Positions 43,060-52,377 of a DNA stretch of 64,000 nucleotides are shown here, one piece after another. Every line of letters begins with the position of its first letter. Position 1 is the first letter of the stretch. The notes under the pieces are model-generated. The model was given only the letters and a program-made list of their open reading frames with translations. It was not told the DNA's origin and did no database searches. The stretch is from contig DATAVA010000028.1 of NCBI GenBank assembly GCA_036267975.1, forward strand, positions 248,001 through 312,000, in the 5' to 3' direction. The stretch is from DAIDKA01 sp036267975. GTDB taxonomy: Bacteria > Pseudomonadota > Gammaproteobacteria > Steroidobacterales > Steroidobacteraceae. The position numbers and the translations under genes were made by a program.

Positions 43060-44506
43060 GCTCATTGCAGTCACCATCGCCGCGAGTGTCGCGGCAATTT
43101 TGAGCGCCTGCGCGGTCGGACCGGAGTATCACCGGCCGGTGGTGCAGACCGCCGCAACCTTCGTCGAGGCCGAACCTGCGGTGTATTCGACCGATGACAG
43201 CATCGGACCGTTCTGGGGCCAGTTCAACGATGACCTGCTCGACGGCCTTGTGATCGAGGCGCTCGCCGCGAATCACGATCTGCGCATTGCGCTCGCGCAT
43301 CTGCAGCAGGCCCGCGCGCTGCGCACGCAGGCGAAGCTCGATCTGTTGCCCACCGTCACGGCCGATGGCGGATACACCGACCAGCGCTATCCGGCCGCTG
43401 AAACCTTCGGCACCGGGACCAGTCTCGATGAGCGCTACTACAGCGCCGGCTTCGATGCGACCTGGGAGCTCGACCTCTTCGGGCGCGTGCGCCGCGGGGT
43501 CGAAGCCAGCCGTGCGGTGGTCGAGGGCCAGGAAGCGACGCTGCGTGATGTGCAGGTGAGTGTCACGGCCGAAGTCGCGCGTACGTATTTCGAACTGCGC
43601 GGCGAGCAGGCCGAGCTTGCCGTCCTGCAACGCAATGCTGCCAATCAGCAGCAGACCGTGGATCTCACGAATTCGCTGCTCGATGCGGGCCGCGGCACCG
43701 AGCTCGACACGGCGCGCGCCAAGGCGCAGCTGGACACGACGCTGGCAACCATTCCGCCGCTGCGCGCGAATGTCGAGAAGTCCATCCATCGCCTCAGTGT
43801 GCTCACCGGACGCGAGCCGGATGCGCTGGCGAGCATTCTCGCGGCACCCGGCAAACTGCCCGAGCTGCCGAAAATGGCGGCAGTCGGTGATCCGGCGGGA
43901 CTGCTGCGCCGTCGCCCCGATATCCGCATCGCCGAACGGCAGCTCGCCGCCGCCACCGCCCAGATCGGCGTCGCCGTGGGCGACCTGTTTCCGAAGGTCA
44001 CCTTCACGGGTAATTTCGGGTTCGCCGCCGGGGACCTCAATGCCCTCGGGTCGGCCGGCACCAAGACCTTCCTTATCGGCCCTTCCATCTCCTGGGCGGC
44101 ATTTGACTTAGGTCGGGTGAAGGCACGGATCGCGGGTGCCCGAGCCGGGGCCGATGCGGATCTGGCGACCTACCAGAAAACCGTGCTCACGGCACTGGAG
44201 GAGACCGAAAACGCCCTGGTGGCCCATGCCCGCCAGCGCGACCGGCTGGTGCAGCTCACGGCCGCCGCGGCCGAAAGTGACACCGCCGCGCAGATCGCCC
44301 GCGCCCGCTACGAGGGCGGGCTGGTCGGCTTTCTCGACGTACTGGATGCCGAACGGGCGCAGCTTCAGGCCCAGGATCAGCTGGCGCAGAGCCGCACGGA
44401 CGCGGCCACCAGCCTGATCGCCGTTTATAAGGCCCTCGGCGGCGGCTGGGAGGGGGCCCCCCTGCCCGTGGCGCGCATCACGACAGCCGTAGCGCCACAG
44501 CGGTAG
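43052..44506 (+). CDS. NodT-type outer-membrane efflux lipoprotein (OMF channel)
   Basis: A 484-residue TolC/OprM-like channel with a lipoprotein signal (lipobox LSAC). The family pattern includes CAVGPEYHRPVV at the mature N-terminus, repeated helical hairpins (DLRIALAHLQQARALRTQAK; ADADLATYQKTVLTALEETENAL), ATWELDLFGRVRRGVEAS, RRRPDIRIAERQLAAATAQIGVA, and ISWAAFDLGRVKARI. It completes the tripartite pump. GTG 43052 has GGAGG about 6 nt upstream and overlaps the pump stop by 8 nt. Confidence 0.95.
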   Translation: MRKLIAVTIAASVAAILSACAVGPEYHRPVVQTAATFVEAEPAVYSTDDSIGPFWGQFNDDLLDGLVIEALAANHDLRIALAHLQQARALRTQAKLDLLPTVTADGGYTDQRYPAAETFGTGTSLDERYYSAGFDATWELDLFGRVRRGVEASRAVVEGQEATLRDVQVSVTAEVARTYFELRGEQAELAVLQRNAANQQQTVDLTNSLLDAGRGTELDTARAKAQLDTTLATIPPLRANVEKSIHRLSVLTGREPDALASILAAPGKLPELPKMAAVGDPAGLLRRRPDIRIAERQLAAATAQIGVAVGDLFPKVTFTGNFGFAAGDLNALGSAGTKTFLIGPSISWAAFDLGRVKARIAGARAGADADLATYQKTVLTALEETENALVAHARQRDRLVQLTAAAAESDTAAQIARARYEGGLVGFLDVLDAERAQLQAQDQLAQSRTDAATSLIAVYKALGGGWEGAPLPVARITTAVAPQR

Positions 44507-44539
44507 ACTGGCATGAGGGTCGAAATGAGAGGGGGACGA

Positions 44540-46387
44540 ATGAATGTCGGGTTGACGGCCCGCGCCGCGGATTGCGGCCCGGACTGTGCGGACATCGCCG
44601 AAGAGGCTGCGCGCAGCGATGCTGCGAGCCCCTGCGCGGAGGAATTCGCGCAGATCAGCGTGTCCCTGCAGCACCGCGAGGGATTGCTCGCGGCCTCCGC
44701 GCGCGCCAGCCGCATGCTGCTGGAAGCCACCGACGTCATGAATGCAATACCCGCGGTGCTGCGCGAACTGGGTGCCGCCGCCGGCGCCGACCGCGTCAAT
44801 CTGATCCGCGCCGAGACCGGTCCTGACGGCAAGCCGTGGATGGTGGTCGCGGGCGAATGGACCGCCGCCGGGATCAGCGCCTACCTCGGCAACCCCAACA
44901 AGGGCGGCTGTCCCGAGAACACCATTTTCGCGACCTGCAAGGAGCTGCGCGCGGGCCGCAGCGTACTCATGAATCCGGCGCAGCATGGCGCTGCCGATGC
45001 CAGTGCCGCCGAACGCAGCACCCTCACCAAGGCCGTCGTCCCCATCTTCGTCGACAATGGTTTTTTCGGCGCGCTGAGTTTTGACAACACCCGCCAGCGC
45101 CGTGCCATCGATCCGGCCGAAGTCGCCGCGCTCGAGACCGCGGCCGGCGTCATCGGCGCGGGGCTGCATCGCGAACGGCTCATCGAAGTCGTGCGCCGCG
45201 AGCGCGAGCAGGCCGCGGACCTGCGCATGAACGAGCTGGCAAAGGCCAATGCCGTCATCCGCGGTAATCTCGAGCGCCTCGCGACCGAGCCGGATGCGCG
45301 CAACTTCCTCGGTCACGTGCTGCTGGAGGCGACCCGGCAGTTCGATGCGGCGGCCGGCAACGTGATCGTCCGCCACGATGACCCGGCGATCTGGGAGATC
45401 GTCGCGCACGTCGACAATGGTGTGCTCGGGCCCCCTGCCTTCACGGCGAGCATCCCGGCCGACGGCAATGCCCTGGGCGAGAAACTTTCGCGCACCGAAC
45501 TGCCGATGTTCTGCAATCTCATCAGCGATGATGTGGCCACCGCCTGGCCCGGCCTGCAGGATTATCAGCGCCGCGCCGGTCATACCGGCATGGTCGCCTT
45601 CCCGCTGCTGTTCGGCGGCCGCAACGTCGGCTTCATCACCCTCTACTTCAAGGACGGCGAGGCGGCCAGGCTGGTCAACAGCGAACTGCTCGTGGCGCTC
45701 GCGCAGCAGGCGACGCTGGCCATCGAGATCATGCGGCTGGCGCATTCGGCCAAGGAAGCCGCCGTGCTCGTGGAGCGCAACCGCATCGGCCGTGAAATCC
45801 ACGACGGGCTCGCGCAGGCCTTCACCGGCATTCTCATGCAGTTGGCCGCGGCCGAGGATTTCGAAGGCGCCGAGCAGTGCGCCACCCAGGGACTGATCGC
45901 CGATCGCATCCGCGATCTGGCGCGCGAAGGTCTTGCCGAAGCGCGTCGTTCGGTCATGGCCCTGCGCCCGGATCAGACCCGCAGCGGCGGCCTCGAACTG
46001 GCACTGCGCCAGCTCGCCGAGCGTTCTTCGGTGCCGGGGCGCACGCAGTGCAGCTTCGAAGGCCGCGCGCCCGCGACCGGTCTCGCGCCGGAACATGAAC
46101 ATGCGTTGCTGCGTATCGCCCAGGAGGCGGTCAGCAATGCCGTGCGCCACGGTCATCCCCAGCACGTGCGGATCAGCCTGATCGGTGAAGCCGCGCACTG
46201 GGTGCTCACCGTCGCGGATGATGGCCAGGGCATGGAGGGCTCGCCGGAGGACTGCGCGCAGCACGGCTTTGGCCTGAGCAACATGCAGGAGCGTGCCACG
46301 GCCATCGGCGGCAGCTGGCAGATCGAAACCCACAAGGGTGAGGGCACGCGCGTGAGCGTGCGCTTGCCGCGCCGGAATATCCCGTGA
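44540..46387 (+). CDS. Soluble GAF-domain sensor histidine kinase (HisKA_3/NarX-type)
   Basis: A 615-residue cytosolic kinase without membrane helices. Two GAF-like regions occupy about 45-215 (GCPENTIFATCKELRAGRSV, VVPIFVDNGFFGALSFDN) and about 250-400 (TGMVAFPLLFGGRNVGFITLYFKDGE). The HisKA_3 dimerisation domain carries the phospho-accepting His in ERNRIGREIHDGLAQAFTG, and the ATPase domain has LLRIAQEAVSNAVRHGHP, VADDGQGM and HGFGLSNMQERA. It phosphorylates the NarL-type regulator encoded next (4-nt overlap). ATG 44540 is chosen for its strong purine-rich site (agagggggacga); upstream ATGs lack one. Lying directly behind the pump genes, it probably senses a cytosolic signal that controls the pump. 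Confidence 0.92.
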   Translation: MNVGLTARAADCGPDCADIAEEAARSDAASPCAEEFAQISVSLQHREGLLAASARASRMLLEATDVMNAIPAVLRELGAAAGADRVNLIRAETGPDGKPWMVVAGEWTAAGISAYLGNPNKGGCPENTIFATCKELRAGRSVLMNPAQHGAADASAAERSTLTKAVVPIFVDNGFFGALSFDNTRQRRAIDPAEVAALETAAGVIGAGLHRERLIEVVRREREQAADLRMNELAKANAVIRGNLERLATEPDARNFLGHVLLEATRQFDAAAGNVIVRHDDPAIWEIVAHVDNGVLGPPAFTASIPADGNALGEKLSRTELPMFCNLISDDVATAWPGLQDYQRRAGHTGMVAFPLLFGGRNVGFITLYFKDGEAARLVNSELLVALAQQATLAIEIMRLAHSAKEAAVLVERNRIGREIHDGLAQAFTGILMQLAAAEDFEGAEQCATQGLIADRIRDLAREGLAEARRSVMALRPDQTRSGGLELALRQLAERSSVPGRTQCSFEGRAPATGLAPEHEHALLRIAQEAVSNAVRHGHPQHVRISLIGEAAHWVLTVADDGQGMEGSPEDCAQHGFGLSNMQERATAIGGSWQIETHKGEGTRVSVRLPRRNIP

Positions 46388-47046
46388 GCCCCGCACCGGC
46401 CGCAGTGCCGCCGGTGGCAGTGCCCGTTCACAAGATTCGCGTCATCCTGGCCGATGATCATCCGGTGGTCCGCGATGGACTCGCCGCCATCCTCAACCGC
46501 CAGCCCGACATGGAAGTCGTGGCCGAGGCCGCCGACGGCGAGGAGGCCACCGAACTGTATGACCGCCTCCAGCCCGACGTCATGGTGCTGGACCTGCGCA
46601 TGCCGAAGCGCGACGGCGTTGCGGTGGTCGAAATGGTGCTCGCCGCACATCCGCATGCGCGCCTGCTCATCATGACCACGTACGATGGCGACGAGGACAT
46701 TTTCCGCTGCCTCAGCCAGGGCGCGAAGGGCTACATGCTCAAGGACGCCCCGCGCACCGAGATCCTTGCGGCCATCCGCGCGGTCAGCGAAGACCGCCCC
46801 TATGCCTCCTCCTCCGTGGCCAGCAAGGCGCTGCAGCGCATGGCCAAGCCCAGTCTCACGCAACGCGAACTGGGGGTGCTGCAGCTGCTCGCCGAAGGCC
46901 GCAGCAACAAGGACATCGCGCGGCGCCTGAGCATTACCGAAGGCACGGCCAAGACGCACGTCAAAGCCATACTCACCAAACTCGATGCCATCAGCCGCAC
47001 CGAAGCGGTGGCGGTCGCGCACAAGCGTGGCCTCGTGCGCCTCTAG
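46384..47046 (+). CDS. NarL/FixJ-family response regulator
   Basis: A 220-residue regulator. The receiver has acidic pair DD in VILADDHPVVRDGL and phospho-accepting Asp70 in VMVLDLRMPKRDG. The LuxR-type HTH is at about 155-210 (LTQRELGVLQLLAEGRSNKDIARRLSITEGTAKTHVKAILTKL). It is the partner of the preceding kinase, which it overlaps by 4 nt (GTGA). It likely regulates the efflux operon that contains it. GTG 46384 is used because the receiver begins about 17 residues later and no ATG precedes it. Confidence 0.95.
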   Translation: MSPAPAAVPPVAVPVHKIRVILADDHPVVRDGLAAILNRQPDMEVVAEAADGEEATELYDRLQPDVMVLDLRMPKRDGVAVVEMVLAAHPHARLLIMTTYDGDEDIFRCLSQGAKGYMLKDAPRTEILAAIRAVSEDRPYASSSVASKALQRMAKPSLTQRELGVLQLLAEGRSNKDIARRLSITEGTAKTHVKAILTKLDAISRTEAVAVAHKRGLVRL

Positions 47047-47058
47047 CTCAATACCCGC

Positions 47059-48012
47059 ATGACAAAGGCTCCGCGCCAGAGTGCCGACGCCAAGGCACAG
47101 GCCGCTTTGGATACGCTCAATGCCTTGGGCCCCGTAGCGCCGCGTGCCGAACTACTGGCCGCCCTGCGAACCGCGCTCGCCGATCGCCACTTTCTGGTCG
47201 TGACGCGCGCGGCGGTGCTCGCCGGCGAGCGACTGCTGCACGAACTCATTGCCGACCTCATCGGCGCCTATTCGCGCTTTTTGACCGATGCCATCAAGCG
47301 CGATCCACGCTGCAAGGCCAAAAGCGCCATCGCCCGCGCACTCGTCACGCTCGAGGCCCAGGACATCGCGTTTTATCAGGCCGGCATTCGCTACCGGCAG
47401 CTCGAACCGGTCTGGGGTGGCCGTGCCGACTCGGCCACGGATATCCGCTGCAGCTGTGCCATGGGGCTGGCGGCATCCGGCCATCTGCGCGCCGTCGCCG
47501 AGCTGGCCGGCTTGCTGAATGACCCCGAAGCCGAGGTCCGCAGTGGCGCGGCACGCGCCATTTCCTGTGGTAACCCGTACGAAGCCGAGGCCGTGCTGCG
47601 CCTGAAGGTTCATGTCGGCGACCGCGAACCGCAGGTCATCGGCGAATGTTTCAGTGCCCTGCTCGCCATCGTCGCCGAGTACTCGCTGCCCTTCGTCGCC
47701 GCGTACCTGCGCGACAAGGATGAGACGCTGCAGGAATTCGCGGCGCTGGCCCTGGGCGAGTCGCGACAGCCGGCGGCCCTGACACTGCTGCGCGATGCCT
47801 GGAGCGACATCGTGACGCCCGGAGGGCGCGGCGTCCTCATCCGCGCGGCTGCACTGCATCGTTCCGAACCTGCGTTCGAGTGGCTGCTGGAGATCATCGC
47901 AAGCGGCACGTCGCAGCTCGCCGCCGCAGCGGTGGAGGCATTGTCGGTGTATGAACGCAACGCGAAGCTGATCGAGCAGGTCAATGCCGCAAAAGCGCGG
48001 CGCACCGATTAA
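47059..48012 (+). CDS. HEAT-repeat protein
   Basis: A 317-residue soluble protein made largely of helical HEAT-like repeats, for example AELLAALRTALADRHFLVVTRAAVLAGE, AVAELAGLLNDPEAEVRSGAARAIS, FVAAYLRDKDETLQEFAALALGE, and PAFEWLLEIIASGTSQLAAAAVEAL. Such solenoids usually mediate protein contacts. No catalytic motif is visible. It begins 12 nt after the NarL-type regulator and is followed after 9 nt by a phosphatase gene on the same strand, so it may be at the end of the efflux/regulator transcript. Function unknown. Confidence 0.8.
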   Translation: MTKAPRQSADAKAQAALDTLNALGPVAPRAELLAALRTALADRHFLVVTRAAVLAGERLLHELIADLIGAYSRFLTDAIKRDPRCKAKSAIARALVTLEAQDIAFYQAGIRYRQLEPVWGGRADSATDIRCSCAMGLAASGHLRAVAELAGLLNDPEAEVRSGAARAISCGNPYEAEAVLRLKVHVGDREPQVIGECFSALLAIVAEYSLPFVAAYLRDKDETLQEFAALALGESRQPAALTLLRDAWSDIVTPGGRGVLIRAAALHRSEPAFEWLLEIIASGTSQLAAAAVEALSVYERNAKLIEQVNAAKARRTD

Positions 48013-48021
48013 GATGTCTGC

Positions 48022-48783
48022 ATGATCCACGAACCCGCCACTGTCTATCTGATCCGTCACGGCCAGAGTCAGGCCAACGTGGGCGGAATCACCCTCCCCA
48101 ACCCCGTCGTGCCCCTGACCGAACTGGGCCAGCTGCAGGCCCGGACGCTGGCGCCGTTGCTGCCGCCCTCTTCGGTTGGGATCTGGGCATCGCCGTTCAA
48201 GCGCGCGCTCGACACGGCCGCGCCGTATTGCGCGCGAATGGGCCGCAACGCCGCGACCCACGATGACCTGCGTGAGTTCGAAACCGTCGATACCGCGCAA
48301 ATGAGCGGCAGCTCCTGCGCTGAGCGCGAGGCCGTCGTGGCGCGCTACTGGATCAAGTCCGACCCGCAACAGCGCACCGGGCCCGCCGCCGAGACCTTCC
48401 GCGAGTTCCACGACCGCGTCGTCCGAGTGCGTACGGATTTCCTGCCCTCGCTGCCCGATGGCACAATGGTCTTCGGCCACGGGATGTGGATGGCATTGCT
48501 GTTCTGGCAGATCTGGGGATTCGAGCAGGCCGATCACGTCGGCATGAGCCTCTTCCGCAGATTTCAGCTTGGCTTTCCGACACCGAATACGTCCGTTTAC
48601 CGCATCACGCAGGCCGCTGCCGGACGCTGGGAAGTGAGAGTCGACGAGGCCGCGATGCGCGCGATTGCGGCCGTCGGCGCCGGCATGGACCAGCGCTCCA
48701 ATCAGGAAGAGCGCGTCGATGTTCATGACGATGCCGAGCACAACGTCGAGATCGAGGCGTCCCAGGGGCCGTCCGGTTCGTGA
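48022..48783 (+). CDS. Histidine phosphatase superfamily protein
   Basis: A 253-residue phosphoglycerate-mutase-like hydrolase. The catalytic phosphohistidine motif is LIRHGQSQAN near the N-terminus. Supporting residues are Arg in WASPFKRALDTA, Glu in LREFETVD, and the second His in MVFGHGMWMALLFW. These enzymes remove phosphate from sugars, nucleotides or proteins; the substrate here is not predictable. The C-terminal 30 residues (MDQRSNQEERVDVHDDAE) are acidic and low in complexity. It converges on the ClC gene with about 144 bp between the stops. Confidence 0.88.
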   Translation: MIHEPATVYLIRHGQSQANVGGITLPNPVVPLTELGQLQARTLAPLLPPSSVGIWASPFKRALDTAAPYCARMGRNAATHDDLREFETVDTAQMSGSSCAEREAVVARYWIKSDPQQRTGPAAETFREFHDRVVRVRTDFLPSLPDGTMVFGHGMWMALLFWQIWGFEQADHVGMSLFRRFQLGFPTPNTSVYRITQAAAGRWEVRVDEAAMRAIAAVGAGMDQRSNQEERVDVHDDAEHNVEIEASQGPSGS

Positions 48784-48927
48784 CTGCATCGCGCGGGCCG
48801 CCTTAACGGTTACGACCGGCAACTATACATATCTGAGCTGACAGATCTCGCGCCGAAATCAGATCCGAATGGTCGCCGCAGACGCCTCAATGCAGAATCT
48901 TTCCGGTGAGCCAGCGCGAATCCCGCA

Positions 48928-50206
48928 TCATCCTCCGGCCCCTCCCGCAACGGCAGCGCGGGCCACGTGGAAGTAGTTTCTCTGCGCGAGGGCCTCGTAG
49001 AGGGGCGGTGTGAAAAATGCCGAAATGCGCGAGGCCACGAGCGCGGTCGCCATCATCGGAATCACCATGCCGGTGCCGTTTGTCATCTCCATCACGATGA
49101 CGAACGATGTGATAGGTGATTGCGTCACCGCAGCGAGATATCCCGTCATACAAAGCGCGATCACGGCCGCCATGGGCGCCCAGGTGAATACTGCGTGTAC
49201 CCACTGCGCAAGGCCTGCGCCGATCGACAGTGACGGTGAGAAAAGTCCGCCCGGTATGCCGGCCATGTACGTCACTACCGTGGCGCCCCATTGGGTAATC
49301 GCATAGCCTACAGAGAGCGGCGCGGCGCCAGTCAGCAGATGGCGTGCCTGATCGTAGCCGTTGCCCCAGGTCTCGCCGCGCGTGCCGACGCCGAGCGCAG
49401 CCGCCGCCATCCCGATGGCCAGGGCATACGGCAACGGCCTGCGCGCACGCAGCGCGACCAGCCATGCCGGCATCCATGTTCGCCACCGCAGCAATGCGAG
49501 ATTGAACGCCGCACCGCAGAGCCCACAGAGCGTCGCCGAGAATACGACCCGGCAGGATGAACGCTGCACCCAGCTTTCCCGAGACGTTGATCTGGCCGAA
49601 GTACAGATAGTTGCCCGCGAGTGCGAGCGAGGTCAGGCCGGAGAACACGACGGCCGTAATCATGATGCCGTTCGTGCGACTCTCAAAATCGCGTGCCAGC
49701 TCCTCAATCGCGAAGATGATGCCGGCAAGCGGCGTGTTGAACGCCACCGACAGGCCCGCCGCCGCGCCGGCTAGCAGCAGCCGGCGCTCGAGTTGCGCGG
49801 TGTGGTGCGGGTAGAAGTAGCGTATCTCGGCCATGATTGCCGCACCAATGTGTACCGTCGGTCCCTCGCGTCCGATCGTGAGGCCGCCCAGCAGGCCGAT
49901 CAGCGAAATGCAGATTTTGCCAACAATTACACGCAGACCGAACAAGCGTCGCATCAGCGTATCTTCTTCTGCACGAGGCGCATGAAGCGCCGCAATCACC
50001 TGCGGAATGCCGCTGCCTTCGCTGCCCGCAAACCAGCGCCTGGTGAGATACAACGCCAGCACGGTCAGTGCCGGTGTGATCACGAAAGCGAGCCAGGTAC
50101 GGCCCGCAATCCAACCGATGAAGGCGTTGGACGCGTCCGTGCTCCATTTGGCGTACAGCACCGACACGAGCCCCACCAGCAGCGCCGCGCCCCACGGCAG
50201 GCCCAC
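48928..50206 (-). pseudogene. ClC-family voltage-gated chloride channel/antiporter, 1-nt frameshift
   Basis: Read through one frameshift, this encodes about 425 residues of a CLC chloride channel or H+/Cl- antiporter. The anion-selectivity motifs are present: GSEGSGIPQVIAAL, IGREGPTVHIGA, and GGLFSPSLSIGAGLAQ. The N-terminal part runs from 50206 to about 49552 (ending KLGAAFILP), and the remaining helices continue in another frame from about 49548 to the stop at 48928 (VVFSATLCGLCGAAFNLALL). Removing one base from the ccc run at about 49548-49550 joins them exactly. Without correction the first frame runs on to 48887 as nonsense. GTG 50206 is the first plausible start, and an in-frame stop lies at about 50270. 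Either a recent pseudogene or a sequencing error. Confidence 0.85.
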
Positions 50207-50595
50207 CTGTAAGAAAAGCCGTCTGGACTGAGCGCCGACTGGTCCGCGCGTCCGCTGGCGCAGCCGCTCCTACACCCCTTCGGGCGGAACCTTCGCTGAA
50301 GCTATCGCTGGGTCATCCGCCGGGCCCTGCGGCGCCGAAGGCATGAGGGCTGTATCAGGGCGCCTCTTCGAGCGCTGCCACCAGCTGCCGTCAATCCTCA
50401 CTAATTCCACCTCTTCGCGCTTTTCGACCGCGCACGCAAGGTCCGAATGCTAACAGTGCTGTTGAAACGTCGCGAAGAAGTCTTGCAAAGTCGCCCAATG
50501 ATTGTCGGGGCTGACGGGCCGTGAGCAAAGTGCCAGTATGCGTCCTGCGATACGCCGCAAATCAGGACGTTAGGTTGATACCTATTGGAGGGACA
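50207..50595. other. 389-bp non-coding gap between the ClC and cupin genes
   Basis: No convincing gene on either strand. Two items stand out. At about 50241-50280 the minus strand reads gtaggagcggctgcgccagc, resembling the GTAGGAGCGGCT-type extragenic repeats of gammaproteobacteria; it occurs once in this window. At 50541-50569 a 7-bp perfect hairpin (cgtcctg with caggacg) precedes the cupin gene. The rest shows no structure I can support. Confidence 0.6.
50541..50569. promoter_or_regulatory. Inverted repeat 27 nt before the cupin gene
   Basis: cgtcctg (50541-50547) and caggacg (50563-50569) are perfect inverted repeats separated by 15 nt, just upstream of the cupin start at 50596. Candidate operator or leader hairpin. 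Position and symmetry are the only evidence. Confidence 0.35.
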
Positions 50596-51012
50596 ATGGC
50601 TGACGATACGATCGACCTTTCGATGAACTATCTGCTGTTGGATGCCGATGGAACGGCCGCCCGCCTTCCGGGTGGCGCAGATTTCTGGACGCAGCTGATG
50701 TCCGGCAATGCGAGCGATCCGGGCATTCGTCGGTTGATGGGCAGCGAGAAGGGGCGGTTGCTGTCGGTGCTGCCCGTTGCCGCCGATTGGAAGCACTGGG
50801 AGATGCATCCGGCGGGTGATGAAATCCTGTACATGCTGGAAGGAGAAGCAACGTTTCTGCTTAGCCTTGCCGACGGCGTGAAGGAGATCGCCTTCACCGC
50901 GGGGCGCCTGCTGATTGTTCCGCAAGGCGTGTGGCACACGGCCAGGATAAATCAGCCCGGCCGCCTGCTGGCGATCACCGCTGGCTTAGGCACTCAACAT
51001 CGGCCAGTCTGA
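50596..51012 (+). CDS. Small cytosolic cupin
   Basis: A 138-residue single cupin domain without a signal peptide. Motif 1 reads HWEMHPAGDEILYMLEGEATFLL (His and Glu metal-ligand positions), and motif 2 reads GRLLIVPQGVWHTARINQPGRLL with its terminal His. No enzyme family is recognisable; such cupins often bind metal and modify or sense small acids. ATG 50596 has an ideal ribosome-binding site (ggagggaca). The 3' end overlaps the convergent MFS gene by 19 bp. Confidence 0.8.
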   Translation: MADDTIDLSMNYLLLDADGTAARLPGGADFWTQLMSGNASDPGIRRLMGSEKGRLLSVLPVAADWKHWEMHPAGDEILYMLEGEATFLLSLADGVKEIAFTAGRLLIVPQGVWHTARINQPGRLLAITAGLGTQHRPV

Positions 51013-52304
51013 TGCGAGAGCCTGAACCGCACGGCGATCATGAGCGCGATCAGTGTCAGGAGCAGCGCGAAACCCGCGACGCCCAACCATGCCGCACGGT
51101 TCCAGGCAAGTCCACCGGCCGAACCGAGCAGGCTTGAACCCAGGTAATAGAAGAGAAGGTAGAGCGCCGAGGCCTGGGCCCGATTGCGTGTGGCGCGCCG
51201 TCCTACCCAGCCCGATGCGGTTGAGTGCGCCGCAAAGAACGCGCCGGTGATGATTGCGATACCGCACAGTACCAGGACGAGCGGCCGCGCCGCAGTCACC
51301 GCGATCCCCGCAGCAAGCACCGCGATCGGCATCCACAGCACGCGCTCCGGGCCAAGACGGCTGGCGAGGCCGCCGATCCAGGCCGAGCTGAAAGAGCCGA
51401 GCAGGTAGACGAGAAATACAAATCCTACCGCTGCCTGACTCAGGCTATAGGGCGCGGCTTCCAGGCGGAAGCTGACGTAATTGTAGATGGTGACGAACAC
51501 CCCCATCAGCAGGAAGCCTTCGACATAGAGGAGCGGAAGCACCCTGTCGGCAAACAGGCCTCGAAGCGCAACCGTGAGGGAACGCAGATCATGGTGCGTG
51601 GGAGTGAAGGCGCGTGACTGCGGCGCAATGACTGCAAAGGCAAGCCCGGCAACCAGGCCGATCCCGCCCATCAGTCCGATCGCCTCCCGCCATCCCGTAT
51701 ATTGCGAGATGAGCGCCATGCCCAGGCGCCCGACCATGCCGCCGAACGCAGAGGCGGCGATGTACAGCCCCATCACGGCACCGATCGAGTTCGGATGAAC
51801 CTCCTCGGAGACGTAGGCCATTGCCACGCTGGGTAGGCCTGCCAGCGCCAGGCCGATGGCCGCCCGCATGGCGAGTAATCCGGTCCAGCCCGGCAGGACG
51901 GCCGACAGCAGGGTCAGCGCCGCCGATGCGAGGAGCGAAAAGATCATGATGGACCGTCGTCCGACCCGGTCCGAGAGCACGGCAGCCGGAATGAAGGCCA
52001 GCGCCATGGTGCCGGTCGTGAGGGACACTGCCAGGCTCGAGGTGGCCGCATTGATGCCGAACTGCGCCGTGAACAGTGGCAGGATCGGCTGCACGTCATA
52101 CATCAGCGCGAACGTCGAGAAGCCCGCCATGAGCAGCGCGGCGCTCATGCGCCGGAACGCCGGTGTGCCGTGAACGATCAAATCCGGAGCCGTCTGCTGC
52201 ATGACCTGATGGTACACGGGCGCATCGCGATCGGAGTCTGCAGATGGCGACGTCCCGCTACTCAGCTGTGGTGTTCGAGACGCACCGTCTGCCTCAGGAG
52301 ACAT
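50994..52304 (-). CDS. MFS transporter, YnfM-like
   Basis: A 436-residue major-facilitator permease with twelve predicted helices. The loop 2-3 signature is AVLSDRVGRRSIMIFSL. The N-terminal helix block FSTFALMYDVQPILPLFTAQF and the segment SYVSEEVHPNSIGAVMGLYIAASAFGGMVGR (AYVSEEVHPNS here) resemble the YnfM/arabinose-exporter-type group of drug-H+ antiporters. Substrate unknown. ATG 52304 gives a 50-residue polar N-terminal extension; ATG 52202 would start closer to the first helix and is a real alternative. It diverges from the beta-helix lipoprotein gene. Confidence 0.88.
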   Translation of the reverse strand: MSPEADGASRTPQLSSGTSPSADSDRDAPVYHQVMQQTAPDLIVHGTPAFRRMSAALLMAGFSTFALMYDVQPILPLFTAQFGINAATSSLAVSLTTGTMALAFIPAAVLSDRVGRRSIMIFSLLASAALTLLSAVLPGWTGLLAMRAAIGLALAGLPSVAMAYVSEEVHPNSIGAVMGLYIAASAFGGMVGRLGMALISQYTGWREAIGLMGGIGLVAGLAFAVIAPQSRAFTPTHHDLRSLTVALRGLFADRVLPLLYVEGFLLMGVFVTIYNYVSFRLEAAPYSLSQAAVGFVFLVYLLGSFSSAWIGGLASRLGPERVLWMPIAVLAAGIAVTAARPLVLVLCGIAIITGAFFAAHSTASGWVGRRATRNRAQASALYLLFYYLGSSLLGSAGGLAWNRAAWLGVAGFALLLTLIALMIAVRFRLSHQTGRC

Positions 52305-52377
52305 TCTCTAATGCGAAGGATTCCACTATAGATACCGCAATATTTGAGTGACGGCCGGCGCTGTCCGGAGGACGGGT

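Noticed and set aside
44108..46396. 762-codon minus-strand open frame across the GAF kinase
   Set aside because: Shadow of a strongly supported kinase gene; no family resemblance and no suitable start signal.
47152..48822. 556-codon minus-strand open frame spanning two genes
   Set aside because: It runs antisense through the HEAT-repeat and phosphatase genes and their junction, which a real protein gene would be unlikely to do.
50541..50577. Possible integron attC site (hairpin followed by GTTAGGT)
   Set aside because: A right-core-like GTTRRRY follows the hairpin, but no matching RYYYAAC left core, no second site, no cassette array and no integrase are present.
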